Assembly: GCA_003254885.1 (NCBI GenBank)
Contig: QANT01003805.1
Coordinates: forward strand, 39,059-103,058
DNA: 64,000 nt
Direction of reading: 5' to 3'
Origin: Purshia tridentata
Lineage: Eukaryota > Streptophyta > Magnoliopsida > Rosales > Rosaceae
Of the stretch, positions 1-13,109 are shown piece by piece. Every line of letters begins with the position of its first letter. Positions within the stretch are counted from its first letter, which is position 1. The notes beneath the pieces were generated by a model. It did no database searches. It was not told where the DNA came from and was given only the letters and a program-made list of their open reading frames with translations. Position numbers and translations under genes: made by a program.

Positions 1-1198
1 ATATTTCAAACAAATTAAATGATTGAAGTTTCTCTATTTGGGAAACAAAATCATCCTACTTAGATATTTGGATCGTGTGCAAACACTATAAGACAAAATA
101 GTAATATAATTTAAATATATTTGACTTTTCATAATCAATGACGCAAATACTTTGTCGTATTTATTCAAATGCGATACAATAACGGTAATTATAATTTATA
201 TAACAAATTAAAATTTGATTGGTCATAAATATTGTAAGGTACTATTTTTCGTGAATCCCAATATATGTAGCTTTAAGATATGCTTTCTTCTAAGCTAAAC
301 TACTTTTTTGTAATCATCATTCTACTACATGTCATTATTTACCTTATGTATGCAATCTGACAATGCAAATCTTGTGAAGAGGACTTTTATATCTCCCGAA
401 TTACACATGCGGGTGAAAGAATGGCCACAATGACTCTCATATATTTATTTGGGATGTTAATAAGTCATAAAGGAAGTATTTGTCTAAAAATGCATATGCT
501 TTCCTCTCGGAAGAAAACTTGAATTAGGGTTTGTTTTCCTCATCTCATGATGTATTTATAGTAAATTGATTCTATAAAGCAAGCAAGAGGTTAAAACTTT
601 TTAAGTATCATTTTAACAAATCAAATGGCAAATGGAAACAAACCTTCAAAAAAAGTATCACTAATCATACTCAGATAAAGGGTTTGACTCAAAAATCACG
701 ATAGCCCCTCCCATCAATTAAAATTTTAAAATTTTAAAAAGACAATAAATAAATAAATATAAAGATAAACACAGGTTTTGTGAAGCCCAATTTGTAGTGT
801 ACAAGCGAGACACACCCACCGAAAAAACTAGTAATTTTGGACTAAAAAACCCAGCAACGAAAGAAGCCCCAAAAACTGATCAGTATCTCTCCCAATTTGG
901 CGTATAGTCGCATCCTTTTCCACTCTCCCTCCATCTCTCTCTCTTTCTCCCTGCAAATCAGACACATTTTAGCAAAAGAAACTCATTTAAGTGTCCTTCT
1001 CTGCAAATTTTCCAAGCCTTAGGGTTTCGTAAACCCCAAACCCCACCCCGATTCAAATCAATTTCAAACTCTACTCTCCCAACAGTTAGGGTTCGCTTTT
1101 TATTCATTTCCGGGAGGGATTTGTATTTTTCCTTGTTCCCGTGCATCGCATTGAGATAAGGTCTCTTTGCTTCTGGCCCCTGATCGATCGATTCGCGA
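1..1198. other. 5' flank and 5' leader of the CNOT10 gene
   Basis: No coding region is supported here. The first 800 bases are AT-rich. From about 915 to 960 there is a pyrimidine-rich tract (repeated TCTCTC), the kind of Y-patch often found around plant transcription starts. The leader up to the ATG at 1199 lacks an obvious TATA box, which fits a housekeeping gene. Confidence 0.5.
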
Positions 1199-4100
1199 AT
1201 GGCTTCATCTTCGTCGTCGTCGTCGTCATTAACGGTTGCGAATCGAGACGGGTCTTCTTCAGCTTCTGAGGACGAAGCCGTCTTGTCCGTAACCCGAGCT
1301 TATGCGCAGGACGCCTTATTGCAATTCCAGTCGGGCAAGTTCGATCAGTGCCTCACGGCCTTACACGAGTGCTTGAAGAGGAAACCAGACGATCCCAAAG
1401 TAATTATTTCAAAACCCAAATTCTGAAATCGTTTTTCTAGCTAGTGGGTTCTTTCTTTTTTCGTTTTTCAATTTAATCAATGGGTGTCGTTCACATGGTT
1501 GTTTGTTTCGAGTTCATTACTGTTGGTGTTTTGGGTATGCATTGGATCTTATATAGGGGTTTTAATTTTTAAGTACTTTCGAATTACAGAATTTATTATT
1601 TCATCGCGTTGAATGTTAAGGTTGTAGCTAAGCTAAGTGGGATAAATCAGAATCTTGAGTGGATTATATTTATTTTAGTGGAATAGTGTTGTTAGTATGC
1701 TGTGGTTGATATCATCTTCTTGAATTATGTTGGAACTGAATTATGTTGCCCGTTGATTCAAATTGCTCAGAGATGAGTATTTTATCACCTTTTTGCATAC
1801 TACTTGTAATTGAATTTCATTGGTCTTCTTATCAGATATTGCACAATATTGGACTTGCGGAATTCTATCGAGATGGTTGTTCAGATCCTAAGAGGTTGCT
1901 TGAAGTACTTAACGACGTCAAGGTCTCTTTTCTTTTACCTTTTATCCCCATTCACATGTATCTATGTATATTGTATACACTTCACACATGAAACATCTCC
2001 AATTCTAACTGGTTACTAAATAAAAGGTGATGTGAAATTTTTCCTTATTCTATAATTGTTGAACTTTTCATGTTAATGATATTAAATGGATTTTCTTGGG
2101 TGATGCTGGAAATTGTTCTGATTTGCTTGCATCATGGCATAGAAAGTTTCTGAGAGGGAGATTTCAAGATTTCTAGAGGGTTCCTTCTTTGGTGGAGAGC
2201 AATGGTAGAACTTTTGATGGCTTGGAGCACTCTGTGTTTCTAATTAGGTCAAACTTTTTGAGATTATTATTCATTTGGGTGACCAGTTATGCCTGAGTCT
2301 GATTTTTACTTGTTTCTTGATTTTGTTGTAGAATTTGTAATTTCTCCTTTTTAATTCTTAGCATTCGTATATTAATTGTACTCTAGATTTATGCAATACA
2401 ATTTGTTGAGGGAGAGTGAGATTGAAGAGGTGACTGCATGGGTGGAACTACAATTTAGGGAACCTAAGTATAGAACCATTACCTAGTAGAGGCAGGTAGA
2501 GGTCTGAACCTGAAGCTGGAAATTGTAGCTGTTGACTGTTATTAAGGTCAAAAGTTTAGAAACTTTTTTAAGAGTGTTTAATTTAACTGATCCTGTGAGT
2601 CTGTTAAAGGGATGCATACAGATAATTTGACAAATTCATATTTCTTAAAAATGTTATATTTTTGGCCGTTCCATTAATTGATATAATTTAAATAGTAAGT
2701 TTTTTCATTCTCATGATGGCTAGGGACGGTTCCGAGTGTAATCTTATGAAATTGAAAGGAGTATGTCTTGTTTTGTTTGACCTTTTCCATCAGAATATAG
2801 TGAAAATTCAGACATAAGTAACGTAAATTAGAATTTTGGTAGTTTTGCCCCCATTTGCCTAGAATTTTATATAAATTGTAAATATTTGTTAGTTCTTCCC
2901 AAAATGGAAATAATAAATGAAATAGAATGAAACTTATAATTACCAAACTAGCATATTAGAATTGAAATTGTATTATGAATCTATGATTAGAAGCTAGCTG
3001 CATTTCAGTTTGATATGGTAGTATCTGAATTTCAGTAACAGTGAAATATGATTAGAATTGGCATGCATGGGCTGTTATTTTTACCAATGTGATAAAGACC
3101 TGCATTTATAATTGATGTTTTGCATTTTGCTATTGAGGCAAGCATCAACATGATGCAGGAGCTGTATTTCTGTTGATATGATAAATTCATCTTAACTTGT
3201 ATCTATTATTAATTTCTTCATATTGTTTAGAAGCGAAGCGAAGAGCTTGCTCGAGCATCTGCGGAACAGGTGGAGTCTTCTGGCAATATTGGAGATAAAG
3301 TTACTCTGGGGTCCAAAGGAAGTAGTACAATGACACATCCTTTTTCCGCTGTTTACATGGATGAATTTGACACTTACGTTGCTACCTTAAACATTGTATG
3401 GGACTTTATAACTTCATCGGTTAACTCATCATGTTTTTACTGTCCATAATAACTGTTGAATATATAAGCCAAGAAAAAAAGAAATCTTTTCACTTTCTAA
3501 TTTGACTGAAACTTTTGTCTCAAAATTGGGCTTATGTAGGCAGTTATCTGGTTCCACCTTCATGAATATGCAAAGGCATTGTCTGTTGTTGAACCTCTGT
3601 TCCAAAATAGAGGACCCATAGATGAGGTAAATTAATTATTACCTAAAATAATATTGTTTTTGCAGTTATAATGCTGGCTTATGTGCGTCTTTTTCATATG
3701 CAGAAAACTGCTCTTAATATTTGTCTTTTGTTGCTGGATGTTGGGCTGGCTTGCCATGATGCAACAAAATCTGCTGTAAGTTCTAATTCTAATAGTGTAA
3801 TTTGTTGCTTCTTTTTATAATTTTGCATGATGTCCATTTAATTCTACCATTGTTGTCTAGGGATGGTACTGTAGAATATAATACGTGCCGAAGCCTGAAC
3901 CTTGGCATCATGCTGGTGATCCTTTATTTTTTTTTAAGTTTGATTCATCACAAAGTTGACATCATGTTACATGTCAATAGTGTGGTGGAAGCTCACATCA
4001 CAAATTGTCAAATTGGGGTATCGTGCCAATTTGATGAACATGTCCCTAGTTCACGACACCATTCCATTGTATACTGATCTACTTATGCTTCTTCAGATTG

Positions 4101-6644
4101 TGTTATGGGAAGAATTCAACTAACTTAAATTTGGCATATGGCTAGTTTACCTTAATAAAATGCCTTAAGATGCACCCTATTAAATGTGAAGGGTGTTGCA
4201 TCTCAAGCTGTAGCATGTGGAAAGTAGTCATTTTTGTGTGGTTAAATAAGCATACTGTGCGCATTGAACTTGTGTGTATCTGCGCGGGAACATGTGTGAT
4301 TGTGGTAAATGAGAGTGGAAGTCTGGATGGTAGCTTGTAAGTCATCCACTGCTTTATGATGATGGCTTTGAGTTTTTCCTGGCTTTTTAACTTTAATGGA
4401 TTGATTTTAAATGTGTACTCATTTTACCCTGTATGTCATTGAAACGGGGGGACCCAAATCCATGCTTATATATACATACTGGGGAACTGTTAACTTCAGA
4501 CAGTTCTTATCTGGAGTGGAACTTGTTTTGGCCCACTTGGCTTTGATTGTTTCTACCTCTGAAAATTTAGTTTTGAACTAAGGTGGCATGCAATCCTTCA
4601 AATATGTTTTGATTTCATTTTCAAATTTCCTGATGCTGGACTTTGAAGATGTACACGTTCCCTTATTTTGGTTTAATGTCTGTGTTCGGTTTATTATTCC
4701 TGAATTATTTTCATTGCAATTGTTCTTTGTCAGGATGTTTTAATCTATCTGGAAAAAGCTTTTGGTGTGTGTTGTATGAATCAAGGAGACAATGGAAGCA
4801 CTGTGTTGCAGCAACCTGCTAACTTAGTTTCAAAATCCCCATCTCCTCCTACCTGTACATCAGTCACAGATGCTCCTAATTTGGATAACGATGCTAATGC
4901 AAATGCCTTGGAGTCCGAGGAGACAGGCGAGTATGATAGTGTTGTTTTTGACATGGATGTAGCACAGCAAACTGGTCTCTTATCTTCAAATGACCTTTCG
5001 AGGAATTCAGTTGACGTATCTGTCTCTTCTGTATATCTGAAGCTGAAGATGCAACTTTACAAGGTTCGATTTCTGCTTCTCACTAAGAACTTGAAGCAAG
5101 CGAAACGTGAAGTGAAGCATGCTATGAACATCGCACGTGGAAGAGATTTATCTATGGCTCTCCTCTTGAAGTCCCAGCTTGAATATGCTCGTGGTAATTA
5201 TCGTAAAGCCATCAAGCTGTTGATGGCTAGTAATCGAGCAGATACAAGGATCTCGAGCATGATCAACAATAATCTAGGATGCATTTATTATCAGCTTGGG
5301 AAATATCACACATCATCAGTATTCTTCAACAAAGCATTGCTTAGTTGTTCATCTCTTCGGAAGGACAGGCCTTTAAATCTGTCAACTTTTTCACTGGATA
5401 ATTCTCTCCTAATTATATATAACTGTGGTATGCAAAACTTGGCTTGTGGGAAACCACTACTTGCTGCACACTGTTTCCAAAAGGCTGGTTTAATTTTCTA
5501 CAACCGGCCTCTGTTGTGGCTTCGACTCGCCGAATGCTGTCTGATGGCTGTAGAGAAGGGACTGCTAAAAACCAGTCTGGCTTCATCAGAAGTCAGAGTT
5601 CATGTCATTGGCAAGGGAAAGTGGAGGCAACTGGTAATGGAAGATGGCATTTTTAAGAATGGAAACTCAGGTTTTTTTGAAAGGGGTGATTTGTTTTTGG
5701 GCAGTGATCAGCAGCCTAAGCTTTCAATGTCCCTTGCCCGGCAGTGTCTCTCTAATGCCCTGTACTTGCTGAACTGTTCAGATTCAAATTATTGTAAGAA
5801 TTCTTTGCCCTCTAATTTCTTCTTAGATGATAATGAATTAGGTGAAGTGGCATCTCCCAAGAATTCAAACCACAAGAACTTGCACAACATTGATTCTGAG
5901 GCATCTGTGCTATCTATAGGCTTGGGTCAGGTTAGCACAAATGGGGATGCAAAAGAGCAAAAGGGAGGAACTACTCAGGAGCTTGTGCAGAACTCCCTTT
6001 CCTATTATGCAGATATTCGTAAAAAGGAAAATCTATTGGTCAAACAAGCTCTTCTTGCTAATCTGGCATATGTAGAGTTGGAATTGGAAAACCCTCTGAA
6101 GGCCTTGTCAAATGCAAGGTCTCTCTTGGAACTTCCAGAATGTTCAAGAATATACATCTTTCTAGGTCATGTGTATGCAGCAGAGGCTCTTTGCTTGCTT
6201 AACAGGCCAAAGGATGCTGCTGATCACTTATTAACATATTTGTCCGGAGTTAATAATATTGAATTGCCATTCAGTGAAGAGGACTGTGAGCAATTGCAAG
6301 CGGTCAGGACTGTTGATTATGAAGATTTGAATGTGGGATCAGTTACTGCTAAAAATTCTTCGTCTGATGATGCAATGGGTATTGCATTCCTCAAGCCAGA
6401 AGAGGCGCTTGCAGCCCTGTGTGTAAATTTTGCTGCCTTGTATGCGATACAAGGTGAACTTGATCAGGCCCGTCAGTTTGTTGCACAAGCATTGTCCATA
6501 ATACCCAACAGTCCAGAAGCTACTTTGACTGCAGTTTATGTGGAGCTGAAGCTCGGTAAGTCGCAAGAAGCTCTTGCCAAGTTAAAACAGTGTAGCCGAA
6601 TTACATTCCTTCCTAGCGGATTGACATTGAATAAAGCTTCATGA
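1199..6644 (+). CDS. CNOT10: CCR4-NOT transcription complex subunit 10 homologue (TPR protein)
   Basis: Non-catalytic subunit of the cytoplasmic CCR4-NOT deadenylase complex, which shortens mRNA poly(A) tails. In animals CNOT10 pairs with CNOT11 on the N-terminus of NOT1. Six exons: 1199-1399, 1836-1922, 3231-3395, 3540-3626, 3704-3775 and 4734-6644. All junctions are phase 0 with GT-AG borders, giving 840 residues, about the usual plant length. The start follows a long leader and opens a Ser-rich acidic segment that leads into the first TPR (AQDALLQFQSGKFDQCLTAL). Further TPR helices are visible near residues 346-367 (LEYARGNYRKAIKLL) and 383-402 (NNLGCIYYQLGKY), and at the C-terminus (AALYAIQGELDQARQF). 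A low-complexity linker lies around residues 216-270. The last exon is unusually large (636 codons). The product is recognised from TPR order and length; I am confident of the family. Confidence 0.93.
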
Positions 6645-9600
6645 TGCTGATGGCTGTATTGGTGGCTTATCATAACGTTCAGCCCGCCTCTCAGAGCTAA
6701 GCTAGTGGGTAGATCAGCGATCCTTTGTTAGAGGATTTGTAACATATATATAGTTCAATTCAGAAATAAATTTTTCTTTCCATTTTTAAAGTTTTTTATT
6801 TATTTTAAATTTCATATGTAGGGCTTATTAATTGGTGGTGTGGCTGTGTTTTGGTTAGTGCGGGAGCCCCACCTTTCATATTTGAGATGTAGTTCTGATT
6901 TAGATTGTGTTTTAGTGGCTAATCCAGTTGGTTCAACATAGTTAGATGCTGTGCTCTTGTTCTAGAGAAAGGAACTGAAAATGTTTATTCATTGTGGATT
7001 CACATTTCAAGTCATTTCTGTGCAATGTCATTCTTGCAGTATTTCACCATTCACCATCTTGTTTCAATGGATTGTATTGAGCATGCTACATGTATGGATT
7101 TGGATCCTCTGCTAATATACATGTATGGGTATGTGACGTGACACAAGGCATTGTAGTCTTCGTGACCCTGTCTGGTAGAGACAATGATAATCCATCGTCC
7201 ATCGATGAGCCGACCTACCTAGCTATCTAAACATCTACAAGGAAATACATACAATTCATCAACATGATCATTGATTTTGTGCTTTACAATAGAAGCCTCG
7301 TTCGAGCTTGAAAAAACATGTTATATTGCATTGAGATTTGAGAGAATAACAAAACAAGCTGCAGGGGTTAACAAAATATTTCTTGGGTGGATTTCATTTA
7401 AAAACATACATACATAAATAACCATATCCTTGTTGATATTCTGTGTGTCAGATTTTGTGGGAAATAGAAAAATAAGAAGAAAGAACCCTAAATAATATGA
7501 TTCTTATTATCATATTAAAAACTTGGTGGAAAATCATATGGTAATATGGTGTTGGTATAGAACAAGGAACTTCTGGGTTGCAGTGACACAACAAGAGGAA
7601 GCCTTCAAAACACACTACAGACGACACAATAGATATTTGTATGATTCTATTGGGAAAAGAGACGAACCATGTTCCATGTGGCCATGTGCAGTACATTGGA
7701 ATGGTCTGTGGTCCCCTCTACTTTAATCCCACTGGGTCTGGACTTTTGGCCAATTACAGAGCCCAACTCAGATTATAATTTGGAGCTGATCATCCTAAAA
7801 CAGAGATTATCTCTCTCTTTTTTTAGAATGAAAATATTTCCTAGGGAACAACTTGGAAAATGAAAGAGAAAAGTAAAGCAAAGAAGTATTGACTCACTGC
7901 ATGTCCTTGGTAAACTCATTGTCAACAAATCATATTCATCTGAAAACCCTTGTATATATTTAAGACAGACTTTTATTTCCTTTTTCAATTTTTGTTTCTG
8001 TGTATTTGTTATGCTGACAGAAAAGAAGGCCAATCCCAAAAGATAAGGGTGTCATATATGATATATCAATCTATACAATTCCTCGACAGCAAAACATATT
8101 CACCTCAGTCACGGGAATGACTTGTCCTAGTTCCTTGAAAGGCCTAGTACAACTTTCAAAAATCAAAAGTAAAAAACCAAGAAAAATCAGATCTTGATTG
8201 TGTTACAACTTACAATTGTTGAAACTGCTGAATGATTTACTCTGTTAATTAAAACGCATATATGAAGGGCACTATTTATTTACATAAGGGTGGGTGCTTA
8301 TCTCTCTCTCTCTCTCTGTCTTTGTGTCTGTTGGTGGATCATTCATCCAATTCCAAGCGTCTCATCATCATCAATCAATTTTCTTCTTTTGGGTGATAAT
8401 CCAATTAAGCAAGTATATCAAATAGATATATATATCATAGCAATAGCATGTTTTGTGGTGTCCACCATGTCCCTATAAGTTACAGTACCCTAAATTGAAT
8501 TGACAGGAAAGTTCTTTATTTACTGTTTGTATGTGTCTGCTTTACAAAAGGTTTGATTCCTCCAAGCCCATAGGAATCCAAAACCACCTAACATCTCTCT
8601 CTCTCTCTCCCTCTCCAATTATAGGGGTTACAAACAATTTTTTACACCAACCATAACACGAGTTTCACAAGAGTTAATGGATTTAGGCTTGGCTTAACAA
8701 TAATTAATATTGCTATGTAGTATGTACGTACTGATACCACATTTTGGTAACCATATATATTAGCTTAATGTTATGGACATCACAGTTTGAATGCAAACCT
8801 AAAATATGATCTTCTTAGCATTACTTTTTTGACTCAATTGTATTTTGGATGTAAACCTGAAATTGATATGTAAATATAAGGGTGAGACTTAGTACGTTGA
8901 CTTGAACCTGCATCACTCAAAATATTGACCTAAAATTGATACAAATAATTAATCGTATCATGTGAATCCGTATAATGATCAAATTTGTCAAGAGCTTAAA
9001 ATGCATTGACAGTTTGTTCTTGATGGTTGAATTCGTGTAAACAAGTTAATTGTCTATGCATTTTATGCTCATCAAATTAAACAGAAAATATAGAAGAAGA
9101 ATCCCCGGCCCGTTGGCCAACAACCTCATTTTTCAAATTTTCATCCGCCTTACTTTCCAAAATAAGTAGAGTATTAAAATTTGGCGAAACATAGAAAGTC
9201 TCGTGTAATTTAACTAATTATAAATAAGTTAATAAAAAAGAGGATATAACTATTACAAAAAATTACGCCTTTAACCCCCCGCCCCCCAAAAAAAAAAATC
9301 GAATAAGATACGAAATAAGACGACAAAAGCATCTTTGATTGCTTAGTTCTCTGAGATAAAAAAACACACGTACTTGATGCAACATTAATATTCTGCTAAT
9401 AATTAAAAATAAATGGTGTGCAATATCATCATGAGCTAGCTAGTCAGAGTACATCAGCTCAATACCAATCAAAGAAGAAATTGCAAATATTTTGGGGGAA
9501 CAATTAAGATTAGAAAACAAGAAAGGGAAGCCTCGACATCCTCTCATGGCGAAGATCCTTCCATGACATCAATCTAGCCACCAACCTGCAATCCAATAAA

Positions 9601-10061
9601 CCCTACATTATTTCATGAGCATGTGTGTTTTTGTGTACTAGAGAAAGAGCTTGCAAGAGATGGGAAAATTTTACGTGCAATACGGGTATCAATATTATTC
9701 ACTCTTTGTTCTTACTATTATTTATAATAATATCATACACATACTCTCAAAATATGTCGTTAATTCATTTTGTTTAATTATATATGAAGTCATTAGAATT
9801 CATGTGTTCATATACCAATTGGTACACTAGTGACTACACTAGCTAGTAGACTGACTCGGGAAGTGGTTATTAAACGTACACCCTTGGAAAAAAAGTCTAG
9901 CTAAAAAAAAAAACTGGCTTCCAACTCCCAAGACTAGCAAAACTATTATATATATAACTTTGTGTCGAAACTGATTTTTCAAATGTGAGCACAAAAATCT
10001 TCAAGTTAGGGCTAGGAATTGGGGACAACAGCTGTCACTAATTAATTAATTAACTTACCTT
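6645..10061. other. Intergenic region between two convergent genes
   Basis: Holds the 3' UTRs of the CNOT10 homologue (+) and the proline-rich protein gene (-). Short open frames of 60-90 codons show no recognisable protein, domain or splice context. Short CT tracts occur near 8300 and 8597. I see no RNA gene or complete mobile element. Confidence 0.5.
6765..6770 (+). terminator. Poly(A) signal candidate for CNOT10
   Basis: A canonical AATAAA lies about 120 bases after the stop codon, followed by T-rich sequence. It is a plausible 3'-end signal, but plant poly(A) signals are degenerate, so this is only suggestive. Confidence 0.45.
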
Positions 10062-10835
10062 CTACAAAGAGCAGGTGTAACCAGGAGGAGGTGTCTTCCC
10101 ACAAGTGACAAGGAGCTGAAGAGCAATGGGAACGAAGATGTTGAGGTTGAGAAGCTTGAGTTTTAGAGTAGTGCACAGACACACTGCGGCTTCAAGTTCC
10201 ACAAGCCCTTGCAGCACTGGGCAGCACTCATTCACTACCGGGTCACCCAGCCCAATGTGGACCAACCCACCAAGAAGATCCACACAAGCACCAAGTTTCA
10301 AGGTGTCAATGGGGCAAGTATTACCACCACCCTTGGATGGAGCAGCCCCTGGAGGTGGAGGCCATGGTGTCCCATGACTTGGGGGCTTAGTGGTAATTGG
10401 TGTCCCAGTCACTGGAGGGATTGTGATTGGAGGAAGGCCTATAGGTGGTTTCACGATTGGAGGGAGGGTCACAGGTGGTTTCACAATTGGAGGGAGGGTC
10501 ACAGGTGGTTTCACGATGGGGGGAAGGGTCACAGGTGGCTTAACGATGGGGGGGAGGGTCACAGGTGGTTTCACGATTGGAGGGAGGGTCACAGGTGGTT
10601 TCACGATGGGGGGGAGGGTCACAGGTGGCTTAACGATTGGGGGGACTGTGACTGGAGGGACTCTGATTGCTGGGGGCTTGACAATGGGGCCTTTGGGAGT
10701 CTTGGGTTTGGAGGGCTTTCCCTTATGCTTTGGGGCAGGCTTCCCACAAAAGCCACACCCAAGAATTGGAGCGGCTGAGGAGATGAAGAGCATGAATATG
10801 AGGGAGAGAGCATACACCTGCTTACTGGACTCCAT
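10062..10835 (-). CDS. Hybrid proline-rich protein with C-terminal 8-Cys (LTP-like) domain
   Basis: Secreted cell-wall or membrane-associated structural protein of the HyPRP family, single exon, 257 residues. The sequence shows an N-terminal signal peptide (hydrophobic residues about 8-26), a short basic Lys/Pro segment, and then tandem decapeptides of the form PPIVKPPVTL at about residues 60-130. A Pro/Gly linker follows. The final 85 residues form an eight-cysteine domain with the C-x9-C...CC...C-x-C...C...C spacing of the protease inhibitor/seed storage/LTP superfamily, beginning CPIDTLKLGACVDLL. Repeat units are 30 bp and nearly identical at DNA level, so copy number is likely to vary between alleles. 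The family is often induced by wounding, cold or development, but the sequence does not show which applies here. The opposite strand is open through the repeat; this is a shadow of the repeat composition. Confidence 0.93.
   Translation of the reverse strand: MESSKQVYALSLIFMLFISSAAPILGCGFCGKPAPKHKGKPSKPKTPKGPIVKPPAIRVPPVTVPPIVKPPVTLPPIVKPPVTLPPIVKPPVTLPPIVKPPVTLPPIVKPPVTLPPIVKPPVTLPPIVKPPIGLPPITIPPVTGTPITTKPPSHGTPWPPPPGAAPSKGGGNTCPIDTLKLGACVDLLGGLVHIGLGDPVVNECCPVLQGLVELEAAVCLCTTLKLKLLNLNIFVPIALQLLVTCGKTPPPGYTCSL
10440..10645 (-). repeat. In-frame 30-bp minisatellite inside the HyPRP gene
   Basis: About six to seven near-identical 30-bp units, each encoding a PPIVKPPVTL-type decapeptide. The units differ mainly at synonymous positions (for example GGGGGG versus TGGAGG on the plus strand). 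This is consistent with recent expansion by slippage or unequal exchange while keeping frame. Confidence 0.85.
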
Positions 10836-12316
10836 TGTGGCACAACTACTAGCTGTCTCTCTTTGAAACCAAAGAGAGAAGTAGTATAGGCGGAGAGAGA
10901 GAGAGTGGTAGAGGTTTAGTAGTGAAAAGAGGTATTAAATAGGAATAGTGGGAAGTGAGTAGGAGTACAAGAAAACAAAAAACCCTAAGCAGTACATCAC
11001 GTGAACATGGGGCTCGCTAGCAGTACGTAGCAGCTAAGCTCAAAAGGCAGCTGCCAAAAACTTTGCTAGTTGGCATGCAACTTTTATAATTCCTTCAATC
11101 CATTAATTTGCTATATATATGAAAAAAATTTGTGAGTGATCATTATATATTCAAAATCATTAATATTCAAAAGTCTTATAACCAATATCTTTAAAATTAT
11201 GTACGTTTTATAATTTGAATAAATTGATAACAATAAGCTAATATGCCACGTAATGCAATGCGTGGTTACTCTGTGGTGATTACCCCAAAAGAACTTCAAA
11301 TGAATTCCTTTGGATAAATTATAGATTAATTAATAAATAATTTTTGCCTTTTTTTCTCGCATGATTAATTTGTTACCTGATTAACAATAATTGAGTTTTG
11401 GCCTTGGTATTGATGGGGGGACCAGAGGCTTAGATAATATATATAGCCTATAGGGACTATGTAAGAAAACCTTTGGCTTGCTGGTCCTTTGTTGCAACAT
11501 TTATAGAAACGCTGAGTCCTTCATATATATGGTTAATGTAGAGTACTGCATATATCGTTACTATATCTTCATATCTTGGGGCCATAAGGCTTTTCAGTTT
11601 ACGTTTCAATCAACGTACTATTTCATGCATAAACAGTTCAACAATGCAAGTCTACATTAAAGGTTCATGGAATCATATATGTGATTGGGTTTAGTATGGA
11701 ATGGTGAAGCTGTGGGCCATTTAGAATTTAATTTATATATTTTGGTTACGTTATTACATCTTAATATTCTTCAGAAAATGTGTCGGCTGAAATATATTTC
11801 ACCAAAATTACAATAAGAATGAAACTTTATGGAAGAAGTGTACATACTGAACAGGGATATCTAAAGAGTAGATGCTTCATTATTTCTGAACTAGAGAGGT
11901 CCCGCATGAAAGGCGATTAATTGAGTGAAAAATTGGAGGTCCTGTTTGTCATATTGTTCCTAATTTCCTAGCTAGCTACTTCAATCTTTGTTTAGGTTGC
12001 AATCTTATGTTTGAAATTGGTTCAAACTCTAGAGAGGTTATACGTAGGAGTGTGTGGTATATTATAAGTCGATGCATGTGAATATGTGTACATTTGAGTA
12101 TACAAAATCTTGAAAGTGAGCCCTGGCCTTTTGCTATTTAATATATTTTGGCCAGTGATCACTAGTGCGCAGTAAAATGGAATATATATAGTGGCCAGAA
12201 AAGAGGTTGACATTTCACACGTACATATATATATATATATATATATGTACACAGTAACACAGAGACTGAGAGACGTAATGCAGATACATATATATTGCAT
12301 GTGTGGTGGTGGTAGT
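10836..12316. other. HyPRP promoter and AT-rich intergenic DNA
   Basis: Upstream region of the minus-strand HyPRP gene, then AT-rich sequence without a supported gene. At 12221-12250 there is a 30-bp perfect palindrome, GTAC flanking eleven AT units. Confidence 0.5.
10933..10941 (-). promoter_or_regulatory. Possible TATA element of the HyPRP gene
   Basis: Read on the minus strand this is CTATTTAATA-like, about 100 bases upstream of the HyPRP ATG, with a GA/CT-rich leader between. Position fits a TATA box but the match is imperfect. Confidence 0.35.
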
Positions 12317-13109
12317 TGTTAGATGTCAAAAACTGGAAGCCTCTGGATCAACGTAGATGAATCTAAAAAGACTTGGTCTTGCACTTTCGACCTCAAAGCT
12401 TGATAATTCCTGTATGAGAAAGAAAGCAACGATAGGAACTTACACCAGTGAGGTGTTAGCTAAGAACCCTCCGATGGTATGTTATAGTTAGAAAACATTA
12501 AGAATCAAGAGATCAACCTCAAGAGCTAGGCTTGAAATCAATCAAGTTGATATCTGCTTTCTGTGTATTTCTTGGTATATATTTTCTCCCTCCCTTTTTT
12601 TGTTCCCCTTTAAGAGAGAAGAGAGGGTTCTATTTATAGGCAAAAACCCATAATACCTGCATGGGGATGGGTGATCACGGTGAGGCCATGTCAGCCTGTC
12701 AATAGTACCTATCTTACCTACCAGGACACTTGGGCATTAAATGCAAGTATGGAGAGTGGGTAATAGGTGAGATGGCTGTCCTGTCATGCTTGCTTTTCAT
12801 TAGATAGAAAGGAGACTTAGCGTGATCGACACTTGAGTGCATTCTCTTGGAAAATGTGTGCTCAAGGTTAGTACCGATCTTAGTTGAAGACGAGCCGAAC
12901 CACTCCTTCGTCTGAACTGGTTCAGGAAACAGATCTCGAGACTCGTACGAATCTAACGGGTTCGGCACCGATTAATTTCCGAGTTCGGTTCGGTATAATG
13001 ACATGGCAGACAGTCAACTCTGTTTAGACTTATAGTCAAAATTAAAGATATGGGATATGTGTCAACTTGTCATTTGTGGATGATGTGGGTGCCGAACCGA
13101 GCACCAATA
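12317..13109 (-). mobile_element. Probable solo LTR of a retrotransposon
   Basis: On the minus strand this 793-bp block reads like an LTR. There is a TATA box, CTATAAATAG (12630-12639), in its middle, followed by a purine-rich leader, then sequence containing CCATCGGAGGGTTC that resembles Ty3/gypsy R/U5 regions I know from dicots. The block ends in CTAACA. Identical 5-bp sequences GTAGT flank it (12312-12316 and 13110-13114), the target-duplication size expected for LTR elements. The minus-strand 5' end is TATTGG rather than canonical TG, probably a mutated terminus. No gag/pol frame or second LTR is present, hence solo LTR. The boundaries rest on the short direct repeat, so they are tentative. 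Confidence 0.5.
12630..12639 (-). promoter_or_regulatory. TATA box within the LTR-like block
   Basis: A perfect plant-type CTATAAATAG on the minus strand, about 310 bases before the 3' end of the LTR-like block, where a U3/R boundary would be expected. Confidence 0.5.

Noticed and set aside
10440-10645. Regular repeats resembling a CRISPR-like array
   Set aside because: Units are contiguous, in frame and without unique spacers; this is a coding minisatellite in a plant gene.
10209-10866. Long plus-strand frames rich in Gly/Trp or Gly/Thr repeats
   Set aside because: They are antisense shadows of the HyPRP decapeptide minisatellite; the minus frame has a signal peptide and an 8-Cys domain.
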